Source of the DNA: an uncultured bacterium
GTDB lineage: Bacteria > Bacillota > Clostridia > Oscillospirales > Oscillospiraceae
Direction: 5' to 3'
DNA length: 39,989 nucleotides
Assembly: GCA_949293245.1 (NCBI GenBank)
Contig: CASFCS010000019.1
Span: forward strand, 1 to 39,989
This document shows, one piece after another, positions 8,056 through 15,324 of the stretch. The notes below the pieces were generated by a model. That model ran no database searches, was not told the DNA's origin, and saw nothing but the letters and a program-made list of their open reading frames with translations. The stretch's first letter is position 1. Every line of letters begins with the position of its first letter. Position numbers and translations under genes: made by a program.

Positions 8056-8472
8056 TCAGGGTGTCTCGCAGTCCACCGTGATGTTGTCCGTGCCGTGGGC
8101 CTCGAACTCATCAATATAGGCGTCGATGCGGCGGTTGAGCTCCTCGTAATTGCTCTCGTCGATGGGCACGTCGTCCATATCCCGGCGGGCCAGGTCCTCC
8201 GCCAGGATCTCAAAGAACACGTTGTTCTCGTACTCCATGATGGCCTCGTGGATGCCCCCCTCGGCGAAGGCCCGGGAGGGGACCACCTCCCCCTGGTAAT
8301 CCTCGGCCAGAATGCCCATGCCCTCGTCCCGGGCCCGGGCAAAGAGGAGACTCTCCACCTCATCGTAGTCGGCGAAGCGGTCCTCGCCCCTGGTGGAGTT
8401 GAGCACCCAGTTCCCGATATAGGCCATATCCAGCAGACGGCGGAATTGTTTCCTGGTCAAATTGAGTTCCAT
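8056..8472 (-). CDS. Acidic 138-residue protein of unknown function
   Basis: I do not recognise a family. The protein is soluble and strongly acidic, with no signal peptide, membrane segment or cysteine cluster. It opens with MELNLTRKQFRRLLDMAYIGNWVLNSTR, which looks like a conserved helical start, and continues as mostly helical sequence rich in Glu, Asp and Ala (YDEVESLLFARARDEG, YENNVFFEILAEDLARRDMDD). The SD GGGGGAG is 6 bases before the ATG. A sigma-A promoter and a terminator make it a single-gene unit, so it is expressed by design. The GC and codon pattern match the neighbours. No function is proposed. Confidence 0.85.
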   Translation of the reverse strand: MELNLTRKQFRRLLDMAYIGNWVLNSTRGEDRFADYDEVESLLFARARDEGMGILAEDYQGEVVPSRAFAEGGIHEAIMEYENNVFFEILAEDLARRDMDDVPIDESNYEELNRRIDAYIDEFEAHGTDNITVDCETP

Positions 8473-8539
8473 GGGTCACTCCCCCTTAGCAGCGCGTATT
8501 GCGGCGGCGGGGCCTGAGAGGCCCTCCGCGTATCTCTAT

Positions 8540-8567
8540 ATTATACGCCCGCGGCCCCCCTTGTCAA
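8540..8567 (-). promoter_or_regulatory. Sigma-A promoter of the 8056-8472 gene
   Basis: Minus strand: TTGACA (8567-8562), a 16-base GC-rich spacer, then TATAAT (8545-8540). The leader is about 65 bases. Confidence 0.85.
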
Positions 8568-8650
8568 TTCCCTCGGGGATTTTGGACATACCCCATCTCC
8601 CCGGCGCATACAGTGGGGCAAGTCCATTTTGAACACAGGAGCGTGAGCAT

Positions 8651-9268
8651 ATGCAGCCAGTGCGCGGTGAAAACCAGATCCTTCTCCGGGGCCGGGTCCT
8701 CTCGTGCCCCGCCTTCTCCCATGAGAGCCACGGGGAGGCCTACCACACCTTCCCCCTGTCGGTGCCCCGGTTGTCGGGAACGGCGGACGTCTTGAACATT
8801 CTGTGCGCCCAGTCCCTTCTGGCCCGCTGGACCCCGGGGGAGGGGGACTGGGCCGAGGTGGTGGGGGAGGTGCGGTCCTTCAACAACCGCTCAGGGGTGG
8901 GCAGCCGCCTGGTGATCTCGGTGCTGTGCCGGGGCCTCTCCCCCTGCGCCCCCCACCCGGCCAACGCCCTCATCCTGGCAGGGGCCCTGTGCAAGCCCCC
9001 GGTGTTCCGGCGCACCCCTCTGGGGCGGGAGATCTGCGATCTGCTGCTGGCGGTGAACCGGCGGTACGGCCGGTCGGACTACCTGCCCTGCATCGCCTGG
9101 GGCTCCCTGGCCCAGCTGTGCGGCGCCCTCCCCGTGGGACAGCGGCTGGAGCTGGAGGGCCGCCTGCAAAGCCGGATCTACTATAAAGATGAGAACGGTG
9201 TCTCTGCGCCGCATACTGCTTTTGAGGTGTCGGTCATGTCTCTGCTGCGGCGGGAGCAGACGGGGTGA
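8651..9268 (+). CDS. SSB-like protein with two OB folds
   Basis: A 205-residue protein. Both halves look like single-stranded DNA-binding OB folds: residues ~6-95 (NQILLRGRVLSCPAFSHES, then EVVGEVRSFNNRSGVGSRLVISVL) and ~100-200 (NALILAGALCKPPVFRRTPLGREICDLLLAVNRRYGRSDYLPCIAW, then RLELEGRLQSRIYY). The second half is close to classical SSB. Unlike the true ssb of this window (18601-19053), it lacks the acidic C-terminal tip that recruits partner proteins. It probably binds ssDNA or RNA as an accessory factor in DNA repair or processing. SD AGGAG lies 9 bases before ATG 8651. It faces away from the divergent unknown gene. Confidence 0.8.
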   Translation: MQPVRGENQILLRGRVLSCPAFSHESHGEAYHTFPLSVPRLSGTADVLNILCAQSLLARWTPGEGDWAEVVGEVRSFNNRSGVGSRLVISVLCRGLSPCAPHPANALILAGALCKPPVFRRTPLGREICDLLLAVNRRYGRSDYLPCIAWGSLAQLCGALPVGQRLELEGRLQSRIYYKDENGVSAPHTAFEVSVMSLLRREQTG

Positions 9269-9325
9269 ATCCCGGCCCATCAGAGGAAAAGTAATTTTTC
9301 TTCCCATTTCTCTCCCACGCCGCTA

Positions 9326-9354
9326 TTGTAATTTTGTGTCGATCTGAGTAAAAT
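9326..9354 (+). promoter_or_regulatory. Promoter of the EAL-domain gene
   Basis: TTGTAA (9326-9331), a 17-base spacer, then TAAAAT (9349-9354). The start codon is ~68 bases downstream. Confidence 0.75.
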
Positions 9355-9421
9355 AGGAATATCTTTACGCCCGCGGCGACCTGGGTTGATCCGGCAGGTA
9401 TGGAAAGTGGGGAGATGGCCT

Positions 9422-11350
9422 ATGCTGAACTGGTCCCTGGCCACGGAGGGATTTTCCTTCGTGGTGATTTTCGTGCTGCTTCTTTTTACGCACCGGCGGA
9501 CCTACCTGCCCGGCTTTCGCCTGCGGGGGCACCTTCTCTCCCTGTATCTCTCCCTGGCATCGATTGCCTTGAATATGCTGTGCGTCTACACCATCGAGGC
9601 CGCCGCCTATTTGCCGCTGTGGTTGAATCTCGCCCTCAACAGCCTCTATTTCTTCCTGATCCTTCTGCTGAGTACCCGGATGGCCCTGTACATTCTCCAG
9701 CTGATTTTGGAGCACACATATAACCCCAGGGCGCTGAAGCTGGGCAAGCGGGTCCTGGCGGTGCTGATGGTGGTCTTCCTGCTGCTGATTGTATGGAACC
9801 TCCAGAGCGGAGTGCTGTTTTATTTTAATAGTGCCATGGAGTACCAGAGAGGTCCCCTCAACCAGGTGGGGTATGCCTTTTTGCTGGTGCAGCTGGGAGT
9901 TGTGGTGTTCTGTTTCTTCCGCTATCAGAGCAGTGTCAGCTCCCCGGTGCGTAAACTCATGTCGATTATGCCTCCCCTGGTGGTGATTCTCACCCTGTTC
10001 CAGTACCTCTTTCCCGAGCAGCTGCTCAACGGGGCCATCCTGGCCATTGTCCACCTGATTTTGTACATCAGCTTCCAGAGCTCCAGCAACGAGGTGGACG
10101 CCCTGACGGGCCTGGGCAACCGCAACAGCTTTTATGAGGAGCTCACCCAGCGCACCGTCCGGAAAGAGGGGTTCCACCTGGTGCTCCTGTCCCTGCAGCG
10201 CTTTATCCAGATCAACCGGCGCTTCGGCCACCGGACCGGGGACCTCTTTCTATACGAGGTGGGCGCCTTCCTCAGCCGCTCCGCCCCCGGGGCCAAGGCG
10301 TTTCGCTTCGGCAACGTGGAGTTCGCCGTCCTCTTCCCCGGGGCGGACCCCCAGGAGTCCCAGCGCCACTTTCAGACCGTCTGCCAGCGCTTTCAGCAGC
10401 CCTGGAAGCTGGGGGAGAAGAAAAGCGCCCTGAGCGCCTGCTTTGTGGAATACTGCCACTCCAGCCCCATCTGGGGGCCCACCCAGCTGCTGGAGAACCT
10501 GGTCCACGGGCTGCGCCTGGCCCGCCAGGCCCCTGACCGGGTGGTCCGCTTTGACCAGACGGTGATCTCCGCCCTCCAGCGGCGGGCGCACCTGCTGGAC
10601 CTGCTGCGCCAGTCCATCCGGGAGCGGCGCTTTCAGGTGTATTACCAGCCGGTGCAGGATCTGGAGCGGGGAGGCTTTCTCACTGCGGAGGCCCTGGTGC
10701 GCCTGCGGGACCTGGACGGCACCCCTGTCCCCCCGGGGGAGTTCATCCCCCTGGCGGAGGAGAGCGGCATGATCGACAAAATTACCTGGATCGTGCTGGA
10801 GGAGGTATGCCGCTTTTTGAACACGCCGGAGGGGCAGGGCCTGGAGTCAGTGTCGGTGAATCTGTCCATGCAGCAGTTTGCCGACCCCAGCCTGGCCCAG
10901 CGCATCCACGGCATTATGGCCGGCCATGGCCTTCCCCACCGGCGGATCAAGCTGGAGATCACCGAGCGGGTCCTTCTCAACGACCGGGAGCACATGAGCG
11001 CCATGATGAAGGAGATGTCCGCCCAGGGCTTCGGCTTTTATTTGGACGACTTCGGCACCGGGTACTCCAACCTCTCCTCCATTCTGGACCTGCCCTTTGA
11101 GGGCATCAAGCTGGACAAGAGCATCATCGACACATTCCCGGCCAACCACAGGGCGGCCACCCTGGTCCAGGCCTGCGTGGCCCTGTGCCACACCTTCGGC
11201 ACGGAGATCATCGTGGAGGGGGTGGAGACGGCGGAGCAGGCCGACGCCCTGGCCCGGCTGGGGGCTGACCGGCTTCAGGGGTATTTCTACGCCCGTCCCA
11301 TGCCGGGGGAGGAGCTGGCTCCCCTGCTGCCCCAGGGGGACAGGCTGTAA
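9422..11350 (+). CDS. Membrane c-di-GMP phosphodiesterase (degenerate GGDEF + EAL)
   Basis: A 642-residue protein from ATG 9422, chosen because GGGGAG sits 7 bases upstream; an earlier in-frame TTG lacks an SD. Residues ~1-215 hold about six hydrophobic helices, a membrane sensor of no named family. A GGDEF-type domain (~220-375, starting VDALTGLGNRNSFYEEL) has GNVEF at 297-301 in place of GGDEF, so it should not make c-di-GMP. The EAL domain (~390-640) looks active: EAL at 423-425, VNLSMQQF, LEITE, LDDFGTGYSNLSS at ~541-553, EGVET and QGYFYARPM. It should hydrolyse c-di-GMP to pGpG, perhaps with the dead GGDEF binding GTP as a regulator. It is a single gene with its own promoter and terminator. 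Confidence 0.93.
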   Translation: MLNWSLATEGFSFVVIFVLLLFTHRRTYLPGFRLRGHLLSLYLSLASIALNMLCVYTIEAAAYLPLWLNLALNSLYFFLILLLSTRMALYILQLILEHTYNPRALKLGKRVLAVLMVVFLLLIVWNLQSGVLFYFNSAMEYQRGPLNQVGYAFLLVQLGVVVFCFFRYQSSVSSPVRKLMSIMPPLVVILTLFQYLFPEQLLNGAILAIVHLILYISFQSSSNEVDALTGLGNRNSFYEELTQRTVRKEGFHLVLLSLQRFIQINRRFGHRTGDLFLYEVGAFLSRSAPGAKAFRFGNVEFAVLFPGADPQESQRHFQTVCQRFQQPWKLGEKKSALSACFVEYCHSSPIWGPTQLLENLVHGLRLARQAPDRVVRFDQTVISALQRRAHLLDLLRQSIRERRFQVYYQPVQDLERGGFLTAEALVRLRDLDGTPVPPGEFIPLAEESGMIDKITWIVLEEVCRFLNTPEGQGLESVSVNLSMQQFADPSLAQRIHGIMAGHGLPHRRIKLEITERVLLNDREHMSAMMKEMSAQGFGFYLDDFGTGYSNLSSILDLPFEGIKLDKSIIDTFPANHRAATLVQACVALCHTFGTEIIVEGVETAEQADALARLGADRLQGYFYARPMPGEELAPLLPQGDRL

Positions 11351-11396
11351 GGGAACGCGCCGTATCCGGTCTTGGACTAACAGTGGAACAGAACGC

Positions 11397-11446
11397 AAAA
11401 CCACTCCCCGGGGGGCACTTTTGTGCCCGGCCCGGGGAGTGGTTTT
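11397..11446 (+). terminator. Bidirectional terminator between the EAL and DUF1643 genes
   Basis: A 16-bp perfect stem (AAAACCACTCCCCGGG / CCCGGGGAGTGGTTTT) with an inner GGGCAC...GTGCCC hairpin. T-runs at both ends serve the two convergent genes. Confidence 0.9.
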
Positions 11447-11450
11447 GTTC

Positions 11451-12077
11451 TCAGCGCCGGAGGGTCTCCAGGTAGGCCTCTACATCGAAGGGGTCCAGGA
11501 CGCTGTCCCGCCGGAGGTAGAGGGGGTGGTGGGGGTGGCCCGCCTTGGACCGGCGGCCGGCGGTGTACCACCGGGCCCCCCGGGCCCGGCCCAAAGCGAT
11601 CATGTCTGCCACGCAGCCCGGAAGGTAGGGCCGCTTCTCGATGATGGTCCCCCAGGCCGCCCACACGGCGGGGGAGCCGGCGGCGTCCAGGGAGAGGAGA
11701 TAGTCAAAGGCCTTCATGTTCTCCCGGTGGAGGGCCTGGTTGCAGGTGGGCTCCATGTGGTCCGGGTCGGTGGCCCGCTGGGCGTAGACGTTGAACATGA
11801 GGAAGCTGTCGTACCCGTTGTGGAGGGCGATCCGCTGGGCGGACTGGAGGGTGTTGTCCAGCTGGTCCGGGGCGGCGGTGGAGGGGTTGATGCCCACGCA
11901 GATGAGGGGCCGCGCCCCCCGGGTGCCCAGGATGTACCGGTACTCGCCGTAGGTATTGGGCACATAGAGCCAGCGGGACACGTCGTAGTCCGGGCTGGGC
12001 GCCAGGGCGGCGGCCAGGGCCGCATCAAAAGGGAGCAGGTCCAGGGCGGTGGTGGCGCCGGCGGGGATATGGGCCAT
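11451..12077 (-). CDS. DUF1643 family protein
   Basis: A 208-residue cytoplasmic protein. The family signature PLICVGINPSTAAPDQLDNTL lies around residues 57-77, followed by FLMFNVYAQRATDP and AAWGTIIEKRPYL. DUF1643 proteins are widespread in phage and bacterial genomes with no established reaction; the fold looks uracil-DNA-glycosylase-like to me (the VGINPS loop), which is inference. The SD AAGGAGG is 8 bases before the ATG. It diverges from sfsA; the -35 of the sfsA promoter falls in this gene's SD region, so expression of the two may interfere. It shares a bidirectional terminator with the EAL gene. Confidence 0.85.
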   Translation of the reverse strand: MAHIPAGATTALDLLPFDAALAAALAPSPDYDVSRWLYVPNTYGEYRYILGTRGARPLICVGINPSTAAPDQLDNTLQSAQRIALHNGYDSFLMFNVYAQRATDPDHMEPTCNQALHRENMKAFDYLLSLDAAGSPAVWAAWGTIIEKRPYLPGCVADMIALGRARGARWYTAGRRSKAGHPHHPLYLRRDSVLDPFDVEAYLETLRR

Positions 12078-12082
12078 GGCGG

Positions 12083-12111
12083 TTGCCTCCTTGCAAGAGA
12101 ACTGATATAAT
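12083..12111 (+). promoter_or_regulatory. Promoter of sfsA
   Basis: TTGCCT (12083-12088), a 17-base spacer, then TATAAT (12106-12111). It overlaps the ribosome-binding region of the divergent DUF1643 gene. Confidence 0.75.
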
Positions 12112-12189
12112 GGGGCGGCTGACGGGGAGACGCCCCGGGGGCGGACAGAAGTTGTCCGTCCAGAACATGATACCAGCGGAGGTGGCAGG

Positions 12190-12891
12190 ATGCAATACCC
12201 TCAGGTGTGCCCCGCCCGGTTCCTCTCCCGGCCCAACCGGTTTGTGGCCCTGGTGGAGCGGGAGGGGAAAGAGGAGCGGGTCCATGTGAAGAACACCGGC
12301 CGGTGCCGGGAACTGCTGGTGCCCGGGTGCCGGGTGTACCTCACCCCCGGGGAGGGGGCAGGGCGCAAGACCGCCTGGGACCTCATCGCCGTGGAGAAGG
12401 GGGCGCTGCTGGTGAACATGGACGCCCAGGCCCCCAACAAGGTCTTTCAGGAGTGGGCCCTGGGGGGCCATTTCGTGGAGGGCCTCACCCTGCTCAAGGG
12501 GGAGCGGACCTGGGGCTCCTCCCGGTTCGACTTCTACTGGGAGGCGGGGGCGCGCCGGGGCTTTGTGGAGGTGAAGGGGGTCACTCTGGAGGAGAACGGC
12601 CTGGCCCGCTTTCCCGACGCCCCCACGGAGCGGGGGGTGAAGCACCTCAACGAGCTTGCCGCCTGTCTGGCGGAGGGGTACGAGGCGGCGGTGTGCTTCG
12701 TGCTCCAGATGGAGGGGATGGTCTCCTTTTCCCCCAACGACGTCACCCACCCCGCCTTTGGCCAGGCCCTGCGCTGCTGCGCCGCCCTGGGGGTGGAGGT
12801 GCTGGCGGTGGAGTGCCGCGTGACGCCCCGCTCCCTGGAGATCGTCCGGCCGGTCCCGGTGGATCTGGCTCCCCCTGAAAATGCAAAGTGA
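12190..12891 (+). CDS. sfsA: SfsA family DNA/RNA nuclease
   Basis: A 233-residue homologue of E. coli SfsA, first named for sugar fermentation stimulation and containing an endonuclease-like C-terminal domain. The N-terminal OB-like part has RFLSRPNRFVALVE, VKNTGRCRELLVPG and the Asn-rich VNMDAQAPNK. The C-terminal part has the restriction-nuclease-like core SRFDFYW...GFVEVKGVTLEENGLARFPDAPTERGVKHL, where Asp, Glu and Lys of D-x(n)-EVK are the likely metal-binding set. The SD GGAGGTGG is 7 bases upstream. It has its own promoter. Its physiological substrate is not settled in any organism. Confidence 0.95.
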   Translation: MQYPQVCPARFLSRPNRFVALVEREGKEERVHVKNTGRCRELLVPGCRVYLTPGEGAGRKTAWDLIAVEKGALLVNMDAQAPNKVFQEWALGGHFVEGLTLLKGERTWGSSRFDFYWEAGARRGFVEVKGVTLEENGLARFPDAPTERGVKHLNELAACLAEGYEAAVCFVLQMEGMVSFSPNDVTHPAFGQALRCCAALGVEVLAVECRVTPRSLEIVRPVPVDLAPPENAK

Positions 12892-12966
12892 CAGGGAAAA
12901 GTGTTCATAATTTTTCCTGCGCTGGGGATGAAATTTTGTATATAGGACGAAAATGCAGGAAGCGGG

Positions 12967-12995
12967 TTGACAAATTGCAAAACAGGGGGTAAACT
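12967..12995 (+). promoter_or_regulatory. Sigma-A promoter of the ammonium channel gene
   Basis: TTGACA (12967-12972), a 17-base spacer, then TAAACT (12990-12995). The leader is about 138 bases and heavily structured. A 7-bp inverted repeat (TTCCTGC ~12918, GCAGGAA ~12955) lies just upstream. Confidence 0.88.
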
Positions 12996-13010
12996 CCCCA
13001 CATCAGGCAA

Positions 13011-13085
13011 GGGCGCCGCGGGAAATGACCCGTGGCGCCCCCTTTGGTTTTTCGGGCGCGGTCTGGCCAGCGGGCCCGAAAAACC
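13011..13085 (+). promoter_or_regulatory. Structured 5' leader of amt: two strong hairpins
   Basis: Hairpin A (13011-13040) pairs GGGCGCCGCGGG with CCCGTGGCGCCC (one G-T). Hairpin B (13046-13085) pairs GGTTTTTCGGGC with GCCCGAAAAACC perfectly. The T5 run that could make A an intrinsic terminator is the left arm of B. A third GC-rich pairing (near 13088-13122) runs up to the SD. The arrangement fits an attenuator or RNA-sensor leader, but it matches no riboswitch class I can name. Confidence 0.55.
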
Positions 13086-13139
13086 GGACGCCTCCTCTGA
13101 TTTTTCAGCCCCCGGAGGGGGCGCAAGGGAGGAAGCGTT

Positions 13140-14846
13140 ATGTACTCATCTGTCAACACCATCTGGGTCCTGGTGGGCGCGGCACTGGTCTTTTTCATGC
13201 AGGCCGGCTTTGCCATGTGCGAGGCGGGTTTCACCCGGGCCAAAAACACCGGCAACATCCTGATGAAAAACCTCATGGACTTCTGCATCGGCACCCCGGT
13301 CTTCTGGCTGGTGGGCTTCGGCATCATGTTCGGCGGTACAGGGGCCATCATCGGTGGGTTTGACCCCATGGCTATGGGGGACTACTCCGCCATCCTGCCT
13401 GAGGGCGTGCCCTTTCTGGCCTTCTTCATCTTCCAGACCGTGTTCTGTGCTACGGCGGCCACCATCGTCTCGGGTGCCATGGCCGAGCGCACCAAGTTCA
13501 TTTCCTACTGCATCTACTCCCTGATGATCTCTCTCCTTGTCTACCCTGTGTCCGGCCACTGGATCTGGGGCGGCGGCTGGCTGAGCCAGCTGGGCTTCCA
13601 CGACTTTGCCGGGTCCACCGCGGTCCACATGGTGGGAGGCGTGTCCGCCCTGGTGGGTGCCAAGATCCTGGGCCCCCGCATCGGCAAGTATGATGAGCAG
13701 GGCAAGCCCCGGGCCATTCTGGGCCACAACCTGTCCATTGCCGCTCTGGGCGTGTTTATCCTGTGGTTCTGCTGGTTCGGCTTCAACGGCTGCTCCACCG
13801 TGTCCATGACCGGGGACGACACCCTGGTGGCCGCCGGCTCCATCTTCACCACCACCAACATGGCGGCGGCTACCGCTACCCTTACCACCATGATCTTCAC
13901 CTGGATCCGCTTTAAGAAGCCCGATGTGTCCATGACCTTCAACGCCGCCCTGGGCGGCCTGGTGGCCATCACCGCCGGGTGCGACATGGTGAGCGTGGGG
14001 GGTGCGGCCATCATCGGCATCTGCGCCGGTATTGCCCTGCCTCTGGCGGTAGAGTTCTTTGACAAGGTGGCCAAAATTGACGACCCGGTGGGCGCCATCT
14101 CGGTCCACGGGGTGTGCGGTGCCATGGGCACCATCCTCACCGGCCTCTTCTCCGTGGATCAGGGCCTCCTCTACGGCCATGGCCCCGCCTTCCTGGGGGT
14201 CCAGGCGCTGGGTGTGGCCGGCGTGATTCTCTGGGTGCTGGTGACCATGACCATCGTCTTTACTGTCATCAAAGTGACCATCGGCCTGCGGGCCTCCGCC
14301 GAGGAGGAGATCGAGGGCCTGGATCCCACCGAGCATGGCCTGGCCACCGCTTACGCCGGCTTTGCCATCAGTGACGGCACCGCCGCCCCCGCCGCGGCCA
14401 TCCCCGCCCCCGCTCCCTCCGCCAAGGTGTCCATGGATGAGGCGGTGCCCGTCCAGGTACGTACCGGCCCCAAGGCTCCCGCCTCCGACATAAAGCTCTC
14501 CAAGGTAACCATCGTGTGCAATCCCACCAAGTTCGAGGGCCTGAAGGCCGCCATGAACGACATCGGCGTCACCGGTATGACAGTGGCCCAGGTCCAGGGC
14601 TGCGGCGTGCAGAAGGGCCGCACCGAGTACTACCGCGGCGTGGCCATGGCCATGAACCTGCTGCCCAAGATGCAGGTGGACATCGTGGTGTCCAAGGTGC
14701 CCGTGTCCCAGGTCATTGACGCGGCCAAGAAGGCTCTGTACACCGGCAGCATCGGCGACGGCAAGATCTTCGTCTACGATGTGGAGCAGGTGGTGAAGGT
14801 CCGCACCGGCGAGACCGGCTACGACGCTCTCCAGGGCGAGGAATAA
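13140..14846 (+). CDS. Ammonium channel Amt fused to a C-terminal PII (GlnK) domain
   Basis: A 568-residue fusion. Residues ~1-405 form an Amt/MEP/Rh channel that moves ammonium across the cytoplasmic membrane; the twin pore histidines are H163 (STAVHMVGG) and H323 (ISVHGVCGAMG), and the C-terminal FTVIKVTIGLRASAEEEIEGLDPTEHG tail is present. An Ala/Pro linker (~410-450) leads to a complete PII domain (~453-565) with its T-loop tip GRTEYYRG (Y498 aligns with GlnB Tyr51), IGDGKIF and VRTGE nucleotide-binding motifs. Normally GlnK is separate and plugs the channel when nitrogen is plentiful; here the regulator is tethered. The SD GGGAGGAA is 6-7 bases before ATG 13140. The gene is single, with a structured leader, and asparaginase follows. 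Confidence 0.95.
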   Translation: MYSSVNTIWVLVGAALVFFMQAGFAMCEAGFTRAKNTGNILMKNLMDFCIGTPVFWLVGFGIMFGGTGAIIGGFDPMAMGDYSAILPEGVPFLAFFIFQTVFCATAATIVSGAMAERTKFISYCIYSLMISLLVYPVSGHWIWGGGWLSQLGFHDFAGSTAVHMVGGVSALVGAKILGPRIGKYDEQGKPRAILGHNLSIAALGVFILWFCWFGFNGCSTVSMTGDDTLVAAGSIFTTTNMAAATATLTTMIFTWIRFKKPDVSMTFNAALGGLVAITAGCDMVSVGGAAIIGICAGIALPLAVEFFDKVAKIDDPVGAISVHGVCGAMGTILTGLFSVDQGLLYGHGPAFLGVQALGVAGVILWVLVTMTIVFTVIKVTIGLRASAEEEIEGLDPTEHGLATAYAGFAISDGTAAPAAAIPAPAPSAKVSMDEAVPVQVRTGPKAPASDIKLSKVTIVCNPTKFEGLKAAMNDIGVTGMTVAQVQGCGVQKGRTEYYRGVAMAMNLLPKMQVDIVVSKVPVSQVIDAAKKALYTGSIGDGKIFVYDVEQVVKVRTGETGYDALQGEE

Positions 14847-14923
14847 GGAAACACTAAAGGAAACACTGAGGATACAATAAAATAAGCGCCCCGGGATGCT
14901 CCACCCGGAACGCAGAGGATACA

Positions 14924-14956
14924 GGGGGCGGGCCGGACGCAAGTCCGCCCGCCCCC
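14924..14956. repeat. Hairpin repeat, copy 1 of 2
   Basis: GGGGGCGGG-C-CGGAC, loop GCAA, GTCCG-CCCGCCCCC. It is identical to copy 2 at 15210-15242 except for the bulged base (C here, T there). No T-run follows here. It lies 78 bases after the amt stop. Confidence 0.8.
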
Positions 14957-15031
14957 AGACTGTGGAAAAGCCAATGCTCCCGAAAGAAACTAGAAGTCTC
15001 TTGCATGGGTAAAAGCCCTCAGCAGAGTTTT

Positions 15032-15207
15032 GCCGCCCGGAGGCGGCGAAATAAAGTGCAATTCCGTTTTTTCTCAGGACATGCGCCTGAGAAAAAACAC
15101 TTCTCAGCCCGCAAGCGTGCGAGCAGCGCGAGTGCGACGCAGCGGGCTGCATCCCCTCAAAAAAATGCTTGCATTTTTTTGAAGCGTGTCGACTTGTTCG
15201 ACACGCT
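15032..15207. repeat. Cluster of five palindromes in the amt-ansA spacer
   Basis: In order: GCCGCC/GGCGGC (15032-15047); GTTTTTTCTCAGG/CCTGAGAAAAAAC, perfect 13 bp (15066-15098); CAGCCCGC/GCGGGCTG enclosing a GC-rich loop (15105-15149); CAAAAAAATGC/GCATTTTTTTG (15158-15181); AGCGTGTCGA/TCGACACGCT (15183-15207). There is no protein-coding sign here. Flanked by the two copies of the 33-base hairpin, the block resembles a composite non-coding repeat element or a structured RNA. Confidence 0.7.
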
Positions 15208-15209
15208 GA

Positions 15210-15246
15210 GGGGGCGGGTCGGACGCAAGTCCGCCCGCCCCCTTTT
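15210..15246 (+). terminator. Hairpin repeat copy 2, terminator-like
   Basis: Same 33-base hairpin as 14924-14956 (arms GGGGGCGGG...CCCGCCCCC, loop GCAA), here followed by TTTT. It ends ~79 bases before ansA. Confidence 0.75.
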
Positions 15247-15324
15247 GGCGTCCGGGGCACTTGCCCGGGGGCGGGTTTCGTGGTATCATCATACCCACTC
15301 CAGAGAAAGCGGGGCGCTGCTGCC

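Noticed and set aside
5418-8363. Very long open frame (981 codons) on the minus strand opposite the 5'-nucleotidase
   Set aside because: It is the antisense shadow of a GC-rich gene: low-complexity Gly/Val/His/Leu-rich product, no domain, runs through terminators.
15169-15324. 52-codon N-terminal extension of the asparaginase frame
   Set aside because: It lies in the palindromic spacer and terminator; the family start MKKRILLLTTGGTIAS matches ATG 15325.
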